The notes under the pieces: generated by a model
What the model was told of the DNA's origin: nothing
Database searches by the model: none
Seen by the model: the letters and a program-made list of their open reading frames with translations, nothing else
Source: Stenotrophomonas sp. UBA7346
GTDB lineage: Bacteria; Pseudomonadota; Gammaproteobacteria; Xanthomonadales; Xanthomonadaceae
Assembly: GCA_002471015.1 (NCBI GenBank)
Contig: DKPB01000065.1
Span: 1 to 22,691, forward strand
Length of the DNA stretch: 22,691 nt
Direction: 5' to 3'
Made by a program: the position numbers and the translations under genes
Part shown: positions 22,539-22,691 of the stretch, in pieces
Layout: every line of letters starts with the position of its first letter
Numbering within the stretch: the stretch's first letter is position 1

Positions 22539-22691
22539 CCCCTCCCCTTTGGTGTAGCCAAGGGGGAGGTTGGGAGGGGGTGGCTTTGGCTGTTGCTTGG
22601 GCTCGTGGATGACGTTCCTGCGAAGAGCACCCCTCCCCAACCCTCCCCTGCGCGATGCGCAAGGGAGGGAGCTGTAGCCCCTCCCCTTTGG
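22539..22691. repeat. C/G-rich repeats at the window's right edge
   Basis: Two related elements are visible. The first (22539-22580) has CCCCTCCCCTTTGG, a TGTAG spacer and CCAAGGGGGAGG, then TTGGGAGGGGG. The second (from 22629) has CACCCCTCCCCAACCCTCCC, the small palindrome TGCGCGATGCGCA and AGGGAGGGAGCTGTAG, and it continues beyond the window with CCCCTCCCCTTTGG. The second is the reverse of the unit at 18951-18989. No gene is supported in these 210 bases. Confidence 0.75.

Overview
The window looks like chromosome from a high-GC gammaproteobacterium of the Xanthomonadaceae, most likely Stenotrophomonas. The strongest clue is a family of short palindromes that begin GTAGTGCCGAGCC and match the GTAG-headed REP-like elements (SMAG) known from Stenotrophomonas maltophilia. 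A second REP-like family (core GTAGGAGCGGCGT) and C/G-rich hairpins also fill the gaps between genes. The proteins fit this assignment. It rests on recognition by eye, not on a database search.

Layout, left to right. A 47-bp tandem SMAG array (48-245) lies just past the 3' end of a secreted M61-family metallopeptidase with a PDZ domain (252-2171, minus). A 591-base gap follows, holding a compound tandem array with an exact 96-bp period and a large REP-type inverted repeat. Next, on the minus strand, come an OmpA-family lipoprotein with eight 17-residue repeats (2763-3947) and a LysR regulator (4033-4938). Divergent from the LysR gene is a plus-strand run of pirin, a YcaC-like cysteine hydrolase, an antibiotic-biosynthesis-monooxygenase (ABM) domain protein, a second isochorismatase-family hydrolase and an AtoE-type short-chain fatty acid permease. 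This run ends at a strong bidirectional terminator (9519-9548). The cluster looks like a stress or small-molecule detoxification module controlled by the LysR protein, but its substrate cannot be read from the sequence.

The middle part is mostly housekeeping or accessory single genes: an AI-2E/PerM-type membrane protein, the RNA 2'-phosphotransferase KptA, a small secreted SnoaL/NTF2-like protein, a DUF3667 membrane protein with a zinc ribbon, the 23S rRNA methyltransferase RlmF and a small secreted protein of unknown function.

The right part holds two linked systems. The first is a two-gene operon with an ATGA overlap: a DUF1998-type DEAD/H helicase and a YprB-type DEDD exonuclease. This is the same pairing as MrfA/MrfB, the mitomycin C repair pair of Bacillus subtilis. 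A perfect 23-nt palindrome sits upstream of it, and a REP-type inverted repeat is embedded in frame inside the nuclease gene. The second is a BlaI-type repressor followed by a BlaR1-like M56 metallopeptidase. Its promoter carries two TACA-N2-TGTA type operators. The sensor half of the M56 protein is not a penicillin-binding domain but a Pro/Ala linker followed by glycine-containing heptad repeats. The window ends with a saccharopine dehydrogenase-like NAD(P)-binding protein and more C/G-rich repeats. No tRNA, rRNA, CRISPR array, insertion sequence or prophage gene was seen.
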